This document shows, one piece after another, positions 1 through 14,024 of a stretch of DNA of 52,555 nt; positions within the stretch are counted from its first letter, which is position 1, and the number at the start of each line of letters is the position of its first letter. The position numbers were made by a program, and so were the translations under genes. Source of the DNA: Megasphaera vaginalis (ex Bordigoni et al. 2020) (GTDB lineage: Bacteria > Bacillota > Negativicutes > Veillonellales > Megasphaeraceae); the NCBI RefSeq assembly GCF_900240295.1, contig NZ_OEQB01000009.1, forward strand, positions 1 to 52,555, given 5' to 3'. The notes under the pieces are model-generated. The model ran no database searches. It was given only the letters and a program-made list of their open reading frames with translations, and was not told the DNA's origin.

Positions 1-124
1 CAAAGCCTTTCTTCGACAATACCTTGGTAATTGCTGCCGTTAATGTCGTTTTGCCATGGTCTACGTGGCCGATCGTTCCAATGTTAACATGCGGTTTGGT
101 TCTTTCGTATTTTTCTTTAGCCAT
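1..124 (-). CDS. tuf: Elongation factor Tu, N-terminal part (runs off window)
   Basis: The first 41 codons of EF-Tu, the GTPase that delivers aminoacyl-tRNA to the ribosome. The start ATG follows a GGAGGAATTTTAAA ribosome site, and the protein opens [20 protein letters not shown]. The P-loop GHVDHGKT is complete, and the rest lies beyond the left edge. It is the last gene seen of the L7Ae-like/rpsL/rpsG/fusA/tuf operon, 33 bases after fusA. The family assignment is certain; only the length is unknown. Confidence 0.98.
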   Translation of the reverse strand, partial: MAKEKYERTKPHVNIGTIGHVDHGKTTLTAAITKVLSKKGF

Positions 125-156
125 TTTAAAATTCCTCCAATAATGTAATAAAATTA

Positions 157-2229
157 TTAGCCTTTATCACTGATGACTTTTTCAGCCACATTTTTAGGAA
201 CTTCTTCGTAGTGGTCGAATGTCATTGTGTAAACACCACGGCCTTGCGTGCGGGAACGCAAATCCGTTGCATAGCCGAACATTTCAGCCAACGGCACGAA
301 GGCGTTGATATGTTCTGCTCCGGAACGCATTTCCATACCTTCCACCCGACCGCGGCGGGAGTTCAAATCGCCGATGACGTCGCCCATGTAATCTTCAGGA
401 ACGACAACTTCAACCTTCGTATACGGTTCGAGAAGAACCGGTTCCCCTTTTCGGGCACCTTCTTTAAAGCCCATGGAGCCGGCGATCTTAAAGGCCATTT
501 CCGATGAGTCAACTTCGTGATAAGAGCCGTCGTAAACGATGACTTTAATATCCACCATGGGGAAGCCGGACAAGACGCCCGTTTCCATGGCTTCGCGAAC
601 ACCGGCTTCAACGGAGCTGATATATTCTTTAGGAATGGCGCCGCCGACGACTTTATTTTCAAACTCGTACCCTTTGCCCTGTTCCTGCGGAATCAATTCA
701 AGCCAGCAGTCACCGTACTGACCGCGGCCGCCGGATTGCCGTTTGAAGAAGCCGCGAGCCTTGACTTCCTTGCGAATCGTTTCACGATAAGCAACCTGCG
801 GCTTGCCGACATTGCAATCTACTTTGAACTCGCGCGCCATGCGATCGACGATAATATCCAAATGGAGTTCGCCCATGCCGGAGATAATGGTCTGACCCGT
901 TTCGGCATCCGTCTTGACTTTGAACGTCGGATCTTCTTCAGCCAATCGGGATAAGGCGATACCCATTTTTTCCTGGTCAGCCTTCGTTTTCGGCTCAACG
1001 GCAACAGAAATAACCGGATCGGGGAATTCCATTTTTTCAAGGATAATCGGATTTTTTTCATCGCAAAGCGTATCCCCAGTCGTCGTGTCTTTTAACCCGA
1101 CAATAGCACCGATATCACCGGTATAGGAGATTTCGACTTCTTCACGGTGATTGGCGTGCATGCGCAGGATACGGCCGATACGTTCTTTTTTGCCCTTCGT
1201 CGAATTGTACACATAAGTGCCGGCTTCCAGCGTACCGGAATAGATCCGGAAGAAAGCAAGCTTACCGACAAAGGGGTCCGCCATGATCTTAAAGGCCAAA
1301 GCCGAAAACGGTTCTTTATCGTCGGCTTTACGGTGATCTTCTTCACCGGAATCCGGATTTGTACCGGAAACGGGAGGAATATCAAGAGGCGACGGCATAT
1401 AGTCGACAACAGCGTCAAGGAGCATCTGAATTCCTTTGTTCTTGTAAGCGGAACCGCAAAGAACAGGGAACATGGCATTTGATACGACGGCTTTACGAAT
1501 AGCCTTCTTCAGTTCGTCGACCGTGATTTCTTCGCCTTCAAGATATTTCATCATGAGTTCTTCATCAGTGTCACAAACCGCTTCCAACATGATCTGATGA
1601 TATTCTTCAGCCTTTTCTTTCATGTCATCGGGAATTTCAACAACATCAATTTGTTTGCCGAGATCATCACCATATACTTCAGCTTTCATCGTCAACAGGT
1701 CGATGATGCCGGTAAATTCGGCTTCAGAACCAATCGGCAGCTGGATTGCAACGGCATTGGCCTGCAGTCTGTCTTTCATCATTTCCACGCAGTTCAAAAA
1801 GTCAGCGCCTGTCGTGTCCATTTTATTGATGAAAGCGATACGGGGAACCTTATAATGTTCAGCCTGGCGCCATACGGTTTCAGACTGCGGCTCTACCCCG
1901 CCTTTTGCAGAGAAAACGGCAACAGATCCGTCGAGTACGCGAAGTGAACGTTCAACTTCAACAGTAAAGTCAACGTGCCCCGGCGTATCGATGATATTGA
2001 TACGGTGTTCCTTCCACTGTGCCGTTGTCGCGGCCGAAGTGATCGTGATACCGCGTTCCTGTTCCTGCGCCATCCAGTCCATCGTCGCGGCGCCGTCATG
2101 AACCTCACCGATCTTATGTACACGTCCGGTATAGAAAAGGATACGTTCTGTCGTCGTGGTTTTACCGGCATCAATGTGAGCCATAATACCGATATTTCTC
2201 GTTTTTTCCAAGGAAAACTCTCTTGCCAC
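157..2229 (-). CDS. fusA: Elongation factor G
   Basis: Ribosomal translocase GTPase, 690 residues, the normal length for EF-G. The G1 motif AHIDAGKT is near residues 17-24, followed by the G2/G3 region ([13 protein letters not shown]) and NKMD. A GTG lies 12 bases further upstream (2241) in frame, but it overlaps the GAGGAG ribosome site itself. The GTG at 2229, giving (M)[10 protein letters not shown], matches the usual EF-G N-terminus and is chosen. It sits between rpsG and tuf in the classic str order. Nothing is odd in the domains read. Confidence 0.98.
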   Translation of the reverse strand: MAREFSLEKTRNIGIMAHIDAGKTTTTERILFYTGRVHKIGEVHDGAATMDWMAQEQERGITITSAATTAQWKEHRINIIDTPGHVDFTVEVERSLRVLDGSVAVFSAKGGVEPQSETVWRQAEHYKVPRIAFINKMDTTGADFLNCVEMMKDRLQANAVAIQLPIGSEAEFTGIIDLLTMKAEVYGDDLGKQIDVVEIPDDMKEKAEEYHQIMLEAVCDTDEELMMKYLEGEEITVDELKKAIRKAVVSNAMFPVLCGSAYKNKGIQMLLDAVVDYMPSPLDIPPVSGTNPDSGEEDHRKADDKEPFSALAFKIMADPFVGKLAFFRIYSGTLEAGTYVYNSTKGKKERIGRILRMHANHREEVEISYTGDIGAIVGLKDTTTGDTLCDEKNPIILEKMEFPDPVISVAVEPKTKADQEKMGIALSRLAEEDPTFKVKTDAETGQTIISGMGELHLDIIVDRMAREFKVDCNVGKPQVAYRETIRKEVKARGFFKRQSGGRGQYGDCWLELIPQEQGKGYEFENKVVGGAIPKEYISSVEAGVREAMETGVLSGFPMVDIKVIVYDGSYHEVDSSEMAFKIAGSMGFKEGARKGEPVLLEPYTKVEVVVPEDYMGDVIGDLNSRRGRVEGMEMRSGAEHINAFVPLAEMFGYATDLRSRTQGRGVYTMTFDHYEEVPKNVAEKVISDKG

Positions 2230-2265
2230 GATAATTTCCACTCCTCAATTATTAATAATTAGCTA

Positions 2266-2760
<495 letters not shown>

Positions 2761-2789
2761 TCATCAAATTCATCGTTCATAAGCAAATC

Positions 2790-3161
2790 TTATTTTGCTT
2801 TCTTGGCGCCGTACTTCGAACGGGACTGCCGACGATCTGAAACGCCGGCTGTATCCAAAGCACCGCGGACGATATGATAACGAACACCAGGAAGGTCCTT
2901 GACACGACCACCACGAATTAAAACAACACTGTGTTCCTGTAAATTGTGACCAATGCCGGGAATATAAGCAGTCACTTCGATAGCGTTTGTCAGGCGTACA
3001 CGAGCTACTTTACGCAGCGCAGAGTTAGGCTTCTTCGGTGTGGCAGTATACACACGAGTGCAGACACCGCGTTTTTGCGGGCAGTTTTTTAAAGCCGGCG
3101 CTGTCGATTTGCAGACGGAATCCTGACGGCCTTTACGTACCAATTGGCTGATTGTTGGCAT
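2790..3161 (-). CDS. rpsL: 30S ribosomal protein S12
   Basis: Decoding-centre protein S12, 123 residues, the short Gram-positive-type form. The conserved [11 protein letters not shown] loop is at residues 41-51 and [11 protein letters not shown] is further on. The lysines at which streptomycin-resistance mutations usually occur are the wild-type ones, so no ribosomal streptomycin resistance is predicted from this gene. The start follows GGAGGTGCCCAT. A GC-rich hairpin (CAGGGCC/GGCCCTG, around 3210-3224) lies between this gene and the L7Ae-like gene upstream. Confidence 0.98.
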   Translation of the reverse strand: MPTISQLVRKGRQDSVCKSTAPALKNCPQKRGVCTRVYTATPKKPNSALRKVARVRLTNAIEVTAYIPGIGHNLQEHSVVLIRGGRVKDLPGVRYHIVRGALDTAGVSDRRQSRSKYGAKKAK

Positions 3162-3243
3162 ATGGGCACCTCCTCTCCAAACAATTAGATTTATAATGTA
3201 ATCATCAACAGGGCCCGGCCCTGAACAGATGATATTACCGAAA

Positions 3244-3486
3244 TTATTTCAATAAACCGACGGCGGCGGCCTTGACCTTGATGCGGCAAGCCGCACCGAG
3301 TTCCTCCATCGTATACGATTTATCGACGGCTATACCGACTTCTGCAGCATAGCTCTCAAGCGGCGAGATCACATTGGGGTCACTGTCGCTTGCCAGATAC
3401 AACTGCGTAACTTCGTTTCGCTTCATCGCTTTGAAAGTCTGCTTGGCGCCGATCGTCTTCGCCGCAGCTTTTAAGTCCAGGCTCAC
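3244..3486 (-). CDS. L7Ae-family ribosomal protein (YbxF / RplGB type)
   Basis: An 80-residue single-domain member of the L7Ae/L30e/S12e family, whose bacterial members bind kink-turns in RNA. It has the family's alternating alpha/beta layout, with the central [10 protein letters not shown] strand-loop and a [21 protein letters not shown] helix-strand end. The start is GTG at 3486 behind AAGGAGTGATGTTTC; no in-frame ATG is better placed. It is the first gene of the str operon and has its own promoter just upstream. Its position immediately before rpsL is the standard place for YbxF-type proteins in Firmicutes. The RNA it binds is not shown here. Confidence 0.93.
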   Translation of the reverse strand: MSLDLKAAAKTIGAKQTFKAMKRNEVTQLYLASDSDPNVISPLESYAAEVGIAVDKSYTMEELGAACRIKVKAAAVGLLK

Positions 3487-3544
3487 GAAACATCACTCCT
3501 TACGCTGTAATTTGGGCGCAGAGAACACACTGCGACACTTAGTC

Positions 3545-3573
3545 ATTTTAGCATTCCGCCCCATATATGTCAA
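3545..3573 (-). promoter_or_regulatory. Promoter of the L7Ae-like/rpsL/rpsG/fusA/tuf operon
   Basis: Minus-strand TTGACA (3568-3573), a 17-base spacer and TAAAAT (3545-3550), close to an ideal sigma-70/sigma-A promoter. Transcription would start near 3538, leaving about 50 bases of leader before the GTG. It lies downstream of the rpoC terminator, so the str genes can be transcribed independently of rpoBC. Confidence 0.85.
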
Positions 3574-3704
3574 TTGATTTCCAAAAAAAACTGCATGCCC
3601 ATCATATTCATGATTACACAGTTCCCTGCGTATCTTATCCTTTCTTCTATAAGGCGCGCCCGACTGTGGCGGCCTGTCCATGCGTTTCTTAAAATGGATA
3701 TATT

Positions 3705-3749
3705 GATATAAAAAACACCTCGAATGCCGATTGACATCCGAGGTGTTTC
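3705..3749 (-). terminator. Rho-independent terminator after rpoC
   Basis: Minus-strand stem AAACACCTCG (3739-3748) pairs with CGAGGTGTTT (3713-3722), followed by a run of Ts. It starts 17 bases after the rpoC stop. The T-run is on the minus-strand side, so it closes the rpoBC transcript. Confidence 0.9.
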
Positions 3750-3765
3750 TTAGAACGAAAACGCT

Positions 3766-6700
3766 TTATTCAGCGCTTTCCATTGCTTCAGAGATTTCTT
3801 CCGTTCCCGCTTCAGATTCATAAGAAATAAGCGGAATCGGTTTGACTACTTTGACCTTGCGATAACGGCTCATGCCGGTACCGGCAGGAATCAGTTTCCC
3901 GATAATAACGTTTTCTTTCAAGCCGAGAAGCGGATCGACCTTGCCTTTAATGGCCGCGTCGGTAAGAACCCGCGTCGTTTCCTGGAAAGATGCCGCCGAA
4001 AGGAACGATTCCGTAGCCAAAGCGGCCTTCGTGATCCCCAAGAGTATCGCTTTGCCCAACGCCGGCTTGCCGTCGGCGTTTTTGATGCGGCGGTTCGCAT
4101 CTTCATACGTATTGACATCAACATAGTCGCCTGGCAACACATCGGAATCACCGGCATCTTCAATCTTTATCTTGCGCAGCATTTGCCGCACAATAACTTC
4201 GATATGCTTATCGTTGATCTCAACGCCTTGTGACTTATATACCTTCTGTACTTCATATACCAAGTACCGTTGCGTCGCTTCCACTCCCTGGATCCGAAGG
4301 ATGTCATGGGGATTGATGGATCCGGCCGTAATACGGCTGCCTTTCTCGATAACGTCGCCTTCGCGAACAACGATGTGCGAACCGTAAAGAATTGTGTAAC
4401 TCCGTTCGTCACCGTCTTTTCCCATGACGTGAACAATATGGATGTCCTGATGGTCTTCTTTGTCCGTAATGGAAACGACGCCGTCGATTTCCGTAACGAT
4501 GGCATTGCCCTTCGGCTTACGCGCTTCAAACAGTTCTTCGACACGAGGCAGACCTTGTGTAATATCGCCGGCTGAAGCGACGCCGCCTGTATGGAAAGTA
4601 CGCATCGTCAGCTGTGTACCCGGTTCACCGATGGACTGGGCAGCGATGATACCGACCGATTCGCCGACGTTGACCTTACCGCCCGTACCGAGATCGCGGC
4701 CATAACACTTGGCGCAAACGCCGTAGCGGCTGTGACAGGTGAGCACGGAACGAATCCGCACTTTATCATAATATTTGACCACTTCTTTAGCGGCATCTTC
4801 CATAATCTCTTCATTAATGGGGACGATGATTTCCCCCGTATCGGAGTTAACCAGCGTTTCCGCCGCCGTACGGCCGACAATCCGATCTTCAAGCGGTTCG
4901 ATAACGCCGTCTCCTTCAACGATAGCCGTCACTTCAACGCCGCGAATATCATTATTGCGGACTTTTACCTCCGCCACATCGCTGGAAAGGATTCGTTCAA
5001 TAGCATCTTCCGTAAGCGGCGTACCTGCAGGGCAGATTTCGATGCCGCGAGTATCGATAACGGCCTTTTCGACCGTTTTGGCCAGCATGTTTTCCACCAT
5101 TGCCTGACGCAACGAAGCGCGAATGCTTTCTTCCGGCGCGCCGAGCATGACATTTTCAATGACGTTCGTATGATTCATGTCGTCATTGATGTCCATCTGA
5201 CTGCCTCGCAGCGAAAGCTTCGGTATCTTATGCGCCACGATCGTGTCCATATCATCTGTTGTCAGGATGTGTTCCAGCGGGAAAACGGTTTCTCCCGTCT
5301 CCGGATCGACAACCTCTCTGGCCAGGACACGGCCGATCAATTTTTCTCGCAAAAGCGCCACCGCCTGGCGGCAGGAGCCGGCCAAGCGCGCCCGTTCCCG
5401 AACCAGATCAAGTCCGAACACGTCACAATCGTCTTCACGCACAATGACGTCTTGCGACACGTCGACCAGCCGCCGTGTCAAGTAACCGGAGTCCGCCGTA
5501 CGCAGAGCCGTATCGGCCAACCCCTTGCGCGCGCCGTGACTGGATGTAAAGTAATCCAATACGGACAGCCCTTCGCGGAAGTTCGCTTTGATCGGCAGAT
5601 CGATAATACGACCGGACGGGTCGGCCATCAGGCCTCGCATGCCGGCAACCTGACGAATCTGCTGTTTATTACCGCGGGCACCGGAATCGGCCATCATAAA
5701 GATTGAATTAAAGGAATCCATATTATCCATCATGGCTTCCGTAACGTCATCAGTTGCCTTTTCCCAGAGGGAAATGGTCTTACGATACCGTTCGTCTTCC
5801 GTAATCAGGCCGCGCATAAACATTTTATTGACATTTTGTACCTGCGCATCGGCCGTGTCAAGAATCGCCTTCTTTTCGGACGGCACCTGGATATCCGAAA
5901 TGGCAATGGACATACCGGCCTGTCGTGCATAGTGATAGCCGATATTCTTAATGCGGTCGAGCAGTTCTGCCGTATCCGTGTTGCCGACGAGATGGAAACA
6001 GGCATCGACAAGCTTACCGATCTGCTTTTTATTCATTAAGACGCCGAGGCAGTCGACGGCGACATATTCTTTGCCCTCTTTAAAAGCCGCGACAGCCGCG
6101 CTGTCAACCTTACGGGGCGGCAACGGACGCGTTGCGAGAAGATCGACGCCGAACGTTTCCTTAAGTTCGGCAAAGCCGTAATCAAGGACACGGCCGTCTT
6201 CGTTTTTGATCTTAATCAAATGATCCGACGTAATCAGATTATTTTCGTAAGCAAACAGCGTATCCGCCGGATCGGAGAACACCATAACCTGATCCGTGTG
6301 ATAGAGGCGAAGTTCCTTATACAACTGATAATTGTACAGCAGGCGGCCGGCCGTCGTTTCAATCAACCCGTGCTCGGGAATGCGCACCTTGATCAACGCG
6401 TCAATATCGATAGCCTTGGCATCATAAGCCAACATGACTTCATCATAGTTGGCAAAGAGTTTTCCTTCACCGACGGCGCCGGGCTTGACCAGCGTCAAAT
6501 AATAGGCGCCGAGAACCATATCCTGCGTCGGTACGGCAACCGGTTTGCCGTCTTTCGGAGCAAGGATATTGTGCGCCGAAAGCATCAACGTCCGCGCTTC
6601 GGACTGCGCTTCAACAGAAAGCGGCAAATGGCACGCCATTTGGTCGCCGTCAAAGTCGGCATTGTACGCCGTACAAACCAACGGGTGGAGTTTAATGGCG

Positions 6701-8001
6701 CGTCCTTCCCAGAGAATCGGTTCAAAAGCCTGGATCCCCAGTCGATGCAACGTCGGCGCACGATTCAGCAGAACCGGATGCTCTTTGATAACGCCTTCCA
6801 ATACATCCCAAACTTCATTCGTTACGCGTTCTACTTTCTTTTTGGCATTCTTGATATTTGTAGCCAAACCCTTTTCCACCAGTTTTTTCATGACAAAAGG
6901 TTTGAACAGTTCCAATGCCATTTCCTTCGGCAAGCCGCACTGGTGCATTTTCAATTCCGGCCCGACAACGATAACGGAACGGCCTGAATAGTCGACACGT
7001 TTTCCCAGTAAGTTCTGACGGAAACGGCCCTGCTTCCCTTTGAGCATATCTGACAAGGACTTCAAGGCTCTGTTGCCGGGGCCCGTAACGGGGCGGCCGC
7101 GACGGCCGTTATCAATCAAAGCGTCAACGGCTTCTTGAAGCATTCTCTTTTCATTGCGCACGATAATATCCGGCGCTCCCAGTTCCAAAAGACGGCTCAA
7201 GCGATTGTTGCGATTGATGACACGGCGGTATAAATCATTCAGGTCGGACGTCGCAAAACGCCCGCCGTCGAGCTGCACCATCGGACGAAGTTCAGGAGGA
7301 ATGACAGGAATCACATCCATAACCATCCACTCCGGCTTATTGCCGGAATGCCGGAACGCTTCGACGACTTCCAAACGCCGAATAGCGCGTACACGGCGTT
7401 GGCCCGATGAATCACGCAATTCTTCGCGCAGCTCTTTGTTCAGTTCTTCCAAATCGAGTTCCTGCAGCAACTCTTTTACGGCTGCGGCGCCCATGCCGAC
7501 ACGGAATTTTTCGCCATACATATCGAGATATTGACGATACTCCGTTTCCGTCAGCAGCTGCTTCTTCGCCAACGGCGTATCGCCAGGGTCAAGAACGACG
7601 TACGAAGCAAAATAGAGTACTTTTTCCAAGGACCGGGGCGAAATATCCAAGATCAGCCCCATACGGCTCGGAATGCCCTTAAAATACCAAATATGCGAAA
7701 CAGGCGTTGCCAACTGAATGTGTCCCATCCGTTCGCGGCGAACTTTGGCGCGGGTAACTTCAACGCCGCAACGATCACAGACGACACCTTTATAGCGAAT
7801 GCGTTTATATTTACCGCAATGGCATTCCCAGTCTTTAGTTGGCCCGAAGATACGTTCACAAAAGAGACCGTCCCGTTCCGGTTTCAACGTACGGTAATTG
7901 ATCGTTTCCGGCTTCTTTACCTCTCCGTGCGACCATTCCAGAATTTTCTCCGGCGAAGCCAGACCGATTCGCATGGAATCAAATTCATTCACATCCAGCA
8001 C
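3766..8001 (-). CDS. rpoC: RNA polymerase beta' subunit, with a large insertion in the second zinc site
   Basis: Catalytic subunit of RNA polymerase, 1411 residues. Zinc site 1 is C60/C62/C75/C78. The Mg-binding NADFDGDQM is at 447-455. The trigger-loop region ([19 protein letters not shown]) carries no SI3-type insertion. The second zinc site uses C859 and C1089/C1096/C1099. About 230 residues separate the first of these Cys from the second, against roughly 75-80 in E. coli and B. subtilis. The extra ~150 residues look like duplicated copies of the local DPETGE...P...ILT..D module. The start is GTG (8001) behind AAGGGAG. It lies 29 bases after rpoB in the same operon and ends at a strong terminator. 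Confidence 0.98.
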   Translation of the reverse strand: MLDVNEFDSMRIGLASPEKILEWSHGEVKKPETINYRTLKPERDGLFCERIFGPTKDWECHCGKYKRIRYKGVVCDRCGVEVTRAKVRRERMGHIQLATPVSHIWYFKGIPSRMGLILDISPRSLEKVLYFASYVVLDPGDTPLAKKQLLTETEYRQYLDMYGEKFRVGMGAAAVKELLQELDLEELNKELREELRDSSGQRRVRAIRRLEVVEAFRHSGNKPEWMVMDVIPVIPPELRPMVQLDGGRFATSDLNDLYRRVINRNNRLSRLLELGAPDIIVRNEKRMLQEAVDALIDNGRRGRPVTGPGNRALKSLSDMLKGKQGRFRQNLLGKRVDYSGRSVIVVGPELKMHQCGLPKEMALELFKPFVMKKLVEKGLATNIKNAKKKVERVTNEVWDVLEGVIKEHPVLLNRAPTLHRLGIQAFEPILWEGRAIKLHPLVCTAYNADFDGDQMACHLPLSVEAQSEARTLMLSAHNILAPKDGKPVAVPTQDMVLGAYYLTLVKPGAVGEGKLFANYDEVMLAYDAKAIDIDALIKVRIPEHGLIETTAGRLLYNYQLYKELRLYHTDQVMVFSDPADTLFAYENNLITSDHLIKIKNEDGRVLDYGFAELKETFGVDLLATRPLPPRKVDSAAVAAFKEGKEYVAVDCLGVLMNKKQIGKLVDACFHLVGNTDTAELLDRIKNIGYHYARQAGMSIAISDIQVPSEKKAILDTADAQVQNVNKMFMRGLITEDERYRKTISLWEKATDDVTEAMMDNMDSFNSIFMMADSGARGNKQQIRQVAGMRGLMADPSGRIIDLPIKANFREGLSVLDYFTSSHGARKGLADTALRTADSGYLTRRLVDVSQDVIVREDDCDVFGLDLVRERARLAGSCRQAVALLREKLIGRVLAREVVDPETGETVFPLEHILTTDDMDTIVAHKIPKLSLRGSQMDINDDMNHTNVIENVMLGAPEESIRASLRQAMVENMLAKTVEKAVIDTRGIEICPAGTPLTEDAIERILSSDVAEVKVRNNDIRGVEVTAIVEGDGVIEPLEDRIVGRTAAETLVNSDTGEIIVPINEEIMEDAAKEVVKYYDKVRIRSVLTCHSRYGVCAKCYGRDLGTGGKVNVGESVGIIAAQSIGEPGTQLTMRTFHTGGVASAGDITQGLPRVEELFEARKPKGNAIVTEIDGVVSITDKEDHQDIHIVHVMGKDGDERSYTILYGSHIVVREGDVIEKGSRITAGSINPHDILRIQGVEATQRYLVYEVQKVYKSQGVEINDKHIEVIVRQMLRKIKIEDAGDSDVLPGDYVDVNTYEDANRRIKNADGKPALGKAILLGITKAALATESFLSAASFQETTRVLTDAAIKGKVDPLLGLKENVIIGKLIPAGTGMSRYRKVKVVKPIPLISYESEAGTEEISEAMESAE

Positions 8002-8030
8002 TAATACCGCTCCCTTCTCAATTCCTGCAC

Positions 8031-11738
<3,708 letters not shown>

Positions 11739-11802
11739 GCTGTTACTTCACCCCTTATAAATATAAACCATCATACAGTGTGACAACTGCAGACATAAAG
11801 CG

Positions 11803-11842
11803 ACAAAAAAGCAAGGCTCTGTCAAAACGTGAACCTTGCTTA
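11803..11842 (-). terminator. Terminator between tyrS and rpoB
   Basis: AAGCAAGG (11834-11841 read on minus) pairs with CCTTGCTT (11809-11816), with a 17-base loop, then TTTTTT towards 11804. It lies about 65 bases before the rpoB start and 125 bases after the tyrS stop. It probably ends tyrS transcription; an attenuator role in the rpoB leader cannot be excluded. The remaining space before rpoB holds TTGTCA-17-TATTTA, which would give an almost leaderless start, so the rpoB promoter is uncertain. Confidence 0.75.
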
Positions 11843-11967
11843 ATTTTTTCTTGACGGAAGTGCTTCCTCCCTGTATATGCACACTCTACTGGACATTCTG
11901 CAATGAGTTATTATAGCACAGCATTTATGCTCCGTCAACAATATTTTATGCGATTGTACTTGACTTT

Positions 11968-13221
11968 TTATTCAATTCGTGCCAACGTATAGTTTTTCTT
12001 TCCTTTACGAACGATAACGAATTTGCCGTCCGAATTCTTATGAGGCGCGACGGTTTCGTCAAGGGACGTGATTTTGTTGCCGTTAATCGTAATCGCCCCA
12101 TTCTGCACATCTTCGCGGGCCTGTCGTTTCGATTTACAAATGGCTGAATCGACAAGCCAGTCGACAACGTTCTTTTCATCGGCACTGACAGTGACAGTCG
12201 GCATCTTGCCGAAGGCCTGTTCCAGTTCGCCGCAAGACAGATCGGCAATGCTGCCGTGGTAGAGCGCTTCCGTAATATGCTGCGCTTCTTTCAGTGCTGC
12301 CGCACTGTGAACGAAGGTCGTTACCTCTTCCGCCAGACGGCGCTGCGCCAACCGCTTTTCCGGTTCCTTTTCAACGGCCGCCGCCAAGCTGTCGATTTCT
12401 TCTTTCGACAGGAAGGTAAAGTATTTCAAGTATTTCACAACGTCGGCGTCATCCTGGTTCAGCCAGAATTGATAAAATTCGAAGGGCGACGTCTTTTCCG
12501 GATCGAGCCAAATCGCTCCGCCTGCCGTCTTGCCGAATTTCGTGCCGTCCGCTTTCAGCATCAGCGGGATCGTCAAGGCAAAGGCCTTGGCTTCCGGCCC
12601 GTGAATGCGGCGGATCATATCGATACCGGCCGTAATATTGCCCCACTGATCGGCGCCGCCGATCTGCAGCTGTACATCATTGGCCGTAAAGAGATGATCA
12701 AAGTCGACGGACTGCAAGATCTGATAGGTGAATTCCGTAAAGGAGATACCCGCTTCCAAACGGCTGGCTACGACTTCCTTCGAGAGCATGACATTGACGC
12801 TGAAAAGTTTGCCGTAATCGCGCAGAAAACCGAGGAGATCGATTTTCGAGAGCCAGTCGTAGTTATTGACGATAGATATATTGGAATCTTCGCCGAACAG
12901 ATGAATGAACTGAGCCTTCAATTTTTCGCCGTTTGCTTGAATCTTTTCCAAGCTCTGCAGCTGCCGTTCCGTCTTTCTGCCGCTGGGATCGCCGATCGCC
13001 CCTGTCCCGACACCTAAGACGATATACGGATGATGACCGGCCAGCTGAAACCGCTTCAGCATCATAAAAGGAATCAAGTGACCGATATGCATGCTGTCGC
13101 CGGTCGGGTCAACACCGCAATACAGTGAAACGCTTTTTTCCTCCGTCAATTGCCGTAACCCTTCTTCGTCGCTCATCTGGTTGACCGCGCCGCGCCAAGC
13201 CAATTCATCAATAATATTCAT
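11968..13221 (-). CDS. tyrS: Tyrosyl-tRNA synthetase
   Basis: Class I synthetase charging tRNA-Tyr, 417 residues. The HIGH motif appears literally in PTGDSMHIGHL, and the KMSKS-equivalent loop is KFGKT, as is usual for bacterial TyrRS. QIGGADQWGNITAG follows the active-site strand. A C-terminal S4-like RNA-binding domain covers roughly the last 65 residues. The start follows AAAGGAGCG. Many Firmicutes place tyrS behind a T-box; I see none here, only an ordinary promoter and a ~45-base leader. Confidence 0.98.
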   Translation of the reverse strand: MNIIDELAWRGAVNQMSDEEGLRQLTEEKSVSLYCGVDPTGDSMHIGHLIPFMMLKRFQLAGHHPYIVLGVGTGAIGDPSGRKTERQLQSLEKIQANGEKLKAQFIHLFGEDSNISIVNNYDWLSKIDLLGFLRDYGKLFSVNVMLSKEVVASRLEAGISFTEFTYQILQSVDFDHLFTANDVQLQIGGADQWGNITAGIDMIRRIHGPEAKAFALTIPLMLKADGTKFGKTAGGAIWLDPEKTSPFEFYQFWLNQDDADVVKYLKYFTFLSKEEIDSLAAAVEKEPEKRLAQRRLAEEVTTFVHSAAALKEAQHITEALYHGSIADLSCGELEQAFGKMPTVTVSADEKNVVDWLVDSAICKSKRQAREDVQNGAITINGNKITSLDETVAPHKNSDGKFVIVRKGKKNYTLARIE

Positions 13222-13272
13222 AGGTCAAACGCTCCTTTACAGATCAGTAAACTTTACTTAGTTATTGAACAT

Positions 13273-13301
13273 ATTATATATAATACTGTTTCCATCGTCA
13301 A
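13273..13301 (-). promoter_or_regulatory. tyrS promoter
   Basis: Minus-strand TTGACG (13296-13301), 17-base spacer, TATAAT (13273-13278). The start point would be near 13266, about 45 bases before the ATG. There is no room for a T-box leader. Confidence 0.85.
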
Positions 13302-13350
13302 ACCAGTAAACAGACTGCCGACGGCAGCAGCCGACAGTCATGGCCGCAGA

Positions 13351-13965
13351 TTATTCAACGCAATGGTTAACGCGGTCAGAACGCAGCCGACGTCCCTTTT
13401 CTCTTCTTGTGAGGTCGGCAATAACGGGAATGGCGGCCGCCGCAAAGGCTGCATATCCCCGTTGATTGGGATGCACACCATCGGCGTACAATCCCTTGCT
13501 GCCTGCTAACACGGCGGCAAAATCAACGATTCCCAAGCCCCGTCTGCCGCCTTCTTCTTTGATCCACCGACCATATGCAGTCAGCGCCGCCTGATGAGCC
13601 GCAACGGCTGCCGGCGCTTGCCAGCCGAAGTAAACGCTTTCCGCCAAAGTCAGCGGCGGAATCCCGACGATAAGCGGCAATGCCCTGGCCTGCACCATGT
13701 CTATCATGGCCAGCATATGTTTTTCTGTCTCTGTCAAAGCAATATCCTGCAACACATCGTTGGAACCGCCCATCAGAAAAACGGCGCCAGGCAGTTCTGC
13801 CAATGCAGCCGGAAGTCGCAGTCGAATATCCTGCGTCGTTTCGCCGCAGACACCGCGGTTGGCGACAGTCAGACCCAAATGCCGTGCAACCAGAGCCGGC
13901 CAACTGTCAGCCGGTACTCCGGGATAGCCGTAGGTCAGACTGTCGCCAAGACATAGAAGATCCAT
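13351..13965 (-). CDS. SGNH/GDSL-type hydrolase (arylesterase / lysophospholipase-like)
   Basis: A 204-residue esterase fold of the TesA-like SGNH group. Block I is LGDSLTYG with the nucleophile Ser9; block II glycine lies in NRGVCGE. Block III is GGSND at 66-70. Block V is DGVHPN, giving Asp162 and His165. It has no signal peptide, so it is probably cytoplasmic; E. coli TesA by contrast is exported. The start follows AGAGGGAGAAGA. It lies directly after the terminator of the ECF operon. Substrate unknown; acyl esters or thioesters are typical. Confidence 0.9.
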   Translation of the reverse strand: MDLLCLGDSLTYGYPGVPADSWPALVARHLGLTVANRGVCGETTQDIRLRLPAALAELPGAVFLMGGSNDVLQDIALTETEKHMLAMIDMVQARALPLIVGIPPLTLAESVYFGWQAPAAVAAHQAALTAYGRWIKEEGGRRGLGIVDFAAVLAGSKGLYADGVHPNQRGYAAFAAAAIPVIADLTRREKGRRLRSDRVNHCVE

Positions 13966-13984
13966 TCTTCTCCCTCTCTTTTGC

Positions 13985-14020
13985 GCAAAAAGGCAGGACT
14001 GCCGTACGGCCCCCTGCCCA
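13985..14020 (-). terminator. Terminator of the ECF transporter operon
   Basis: Minus-strand GGCAGG (14013-14018) pairs with CCTGCC (13992-13997), enclosing an inner palindrome gccgtacggc, followed by TTTTT. It starts a few bases after the stop of the S-component/ATPase fusion. Confidence 0.8.
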
Positions 14021-14024
14021 AAAA

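Noticed and set aside
3205-3226. GC palindrome between the L7Ae-like gene and rpsL as a terminator or K-turn
   Set aside because: No T-run and no tandem G-A pattern; it may only be a stable spacer hairpin.
4591-5706. 371-residue plus-strand open reading stretch opposite rpoC
   Set aside because: Antisense shadow of rpoC; codon pattern and residues are those of a reversed frame.
13222-13301. T-box expected upstream of tyrS
   Set aside because: The leader from the promoter is only about 45 bases and has no T-box core sequence or terminator.
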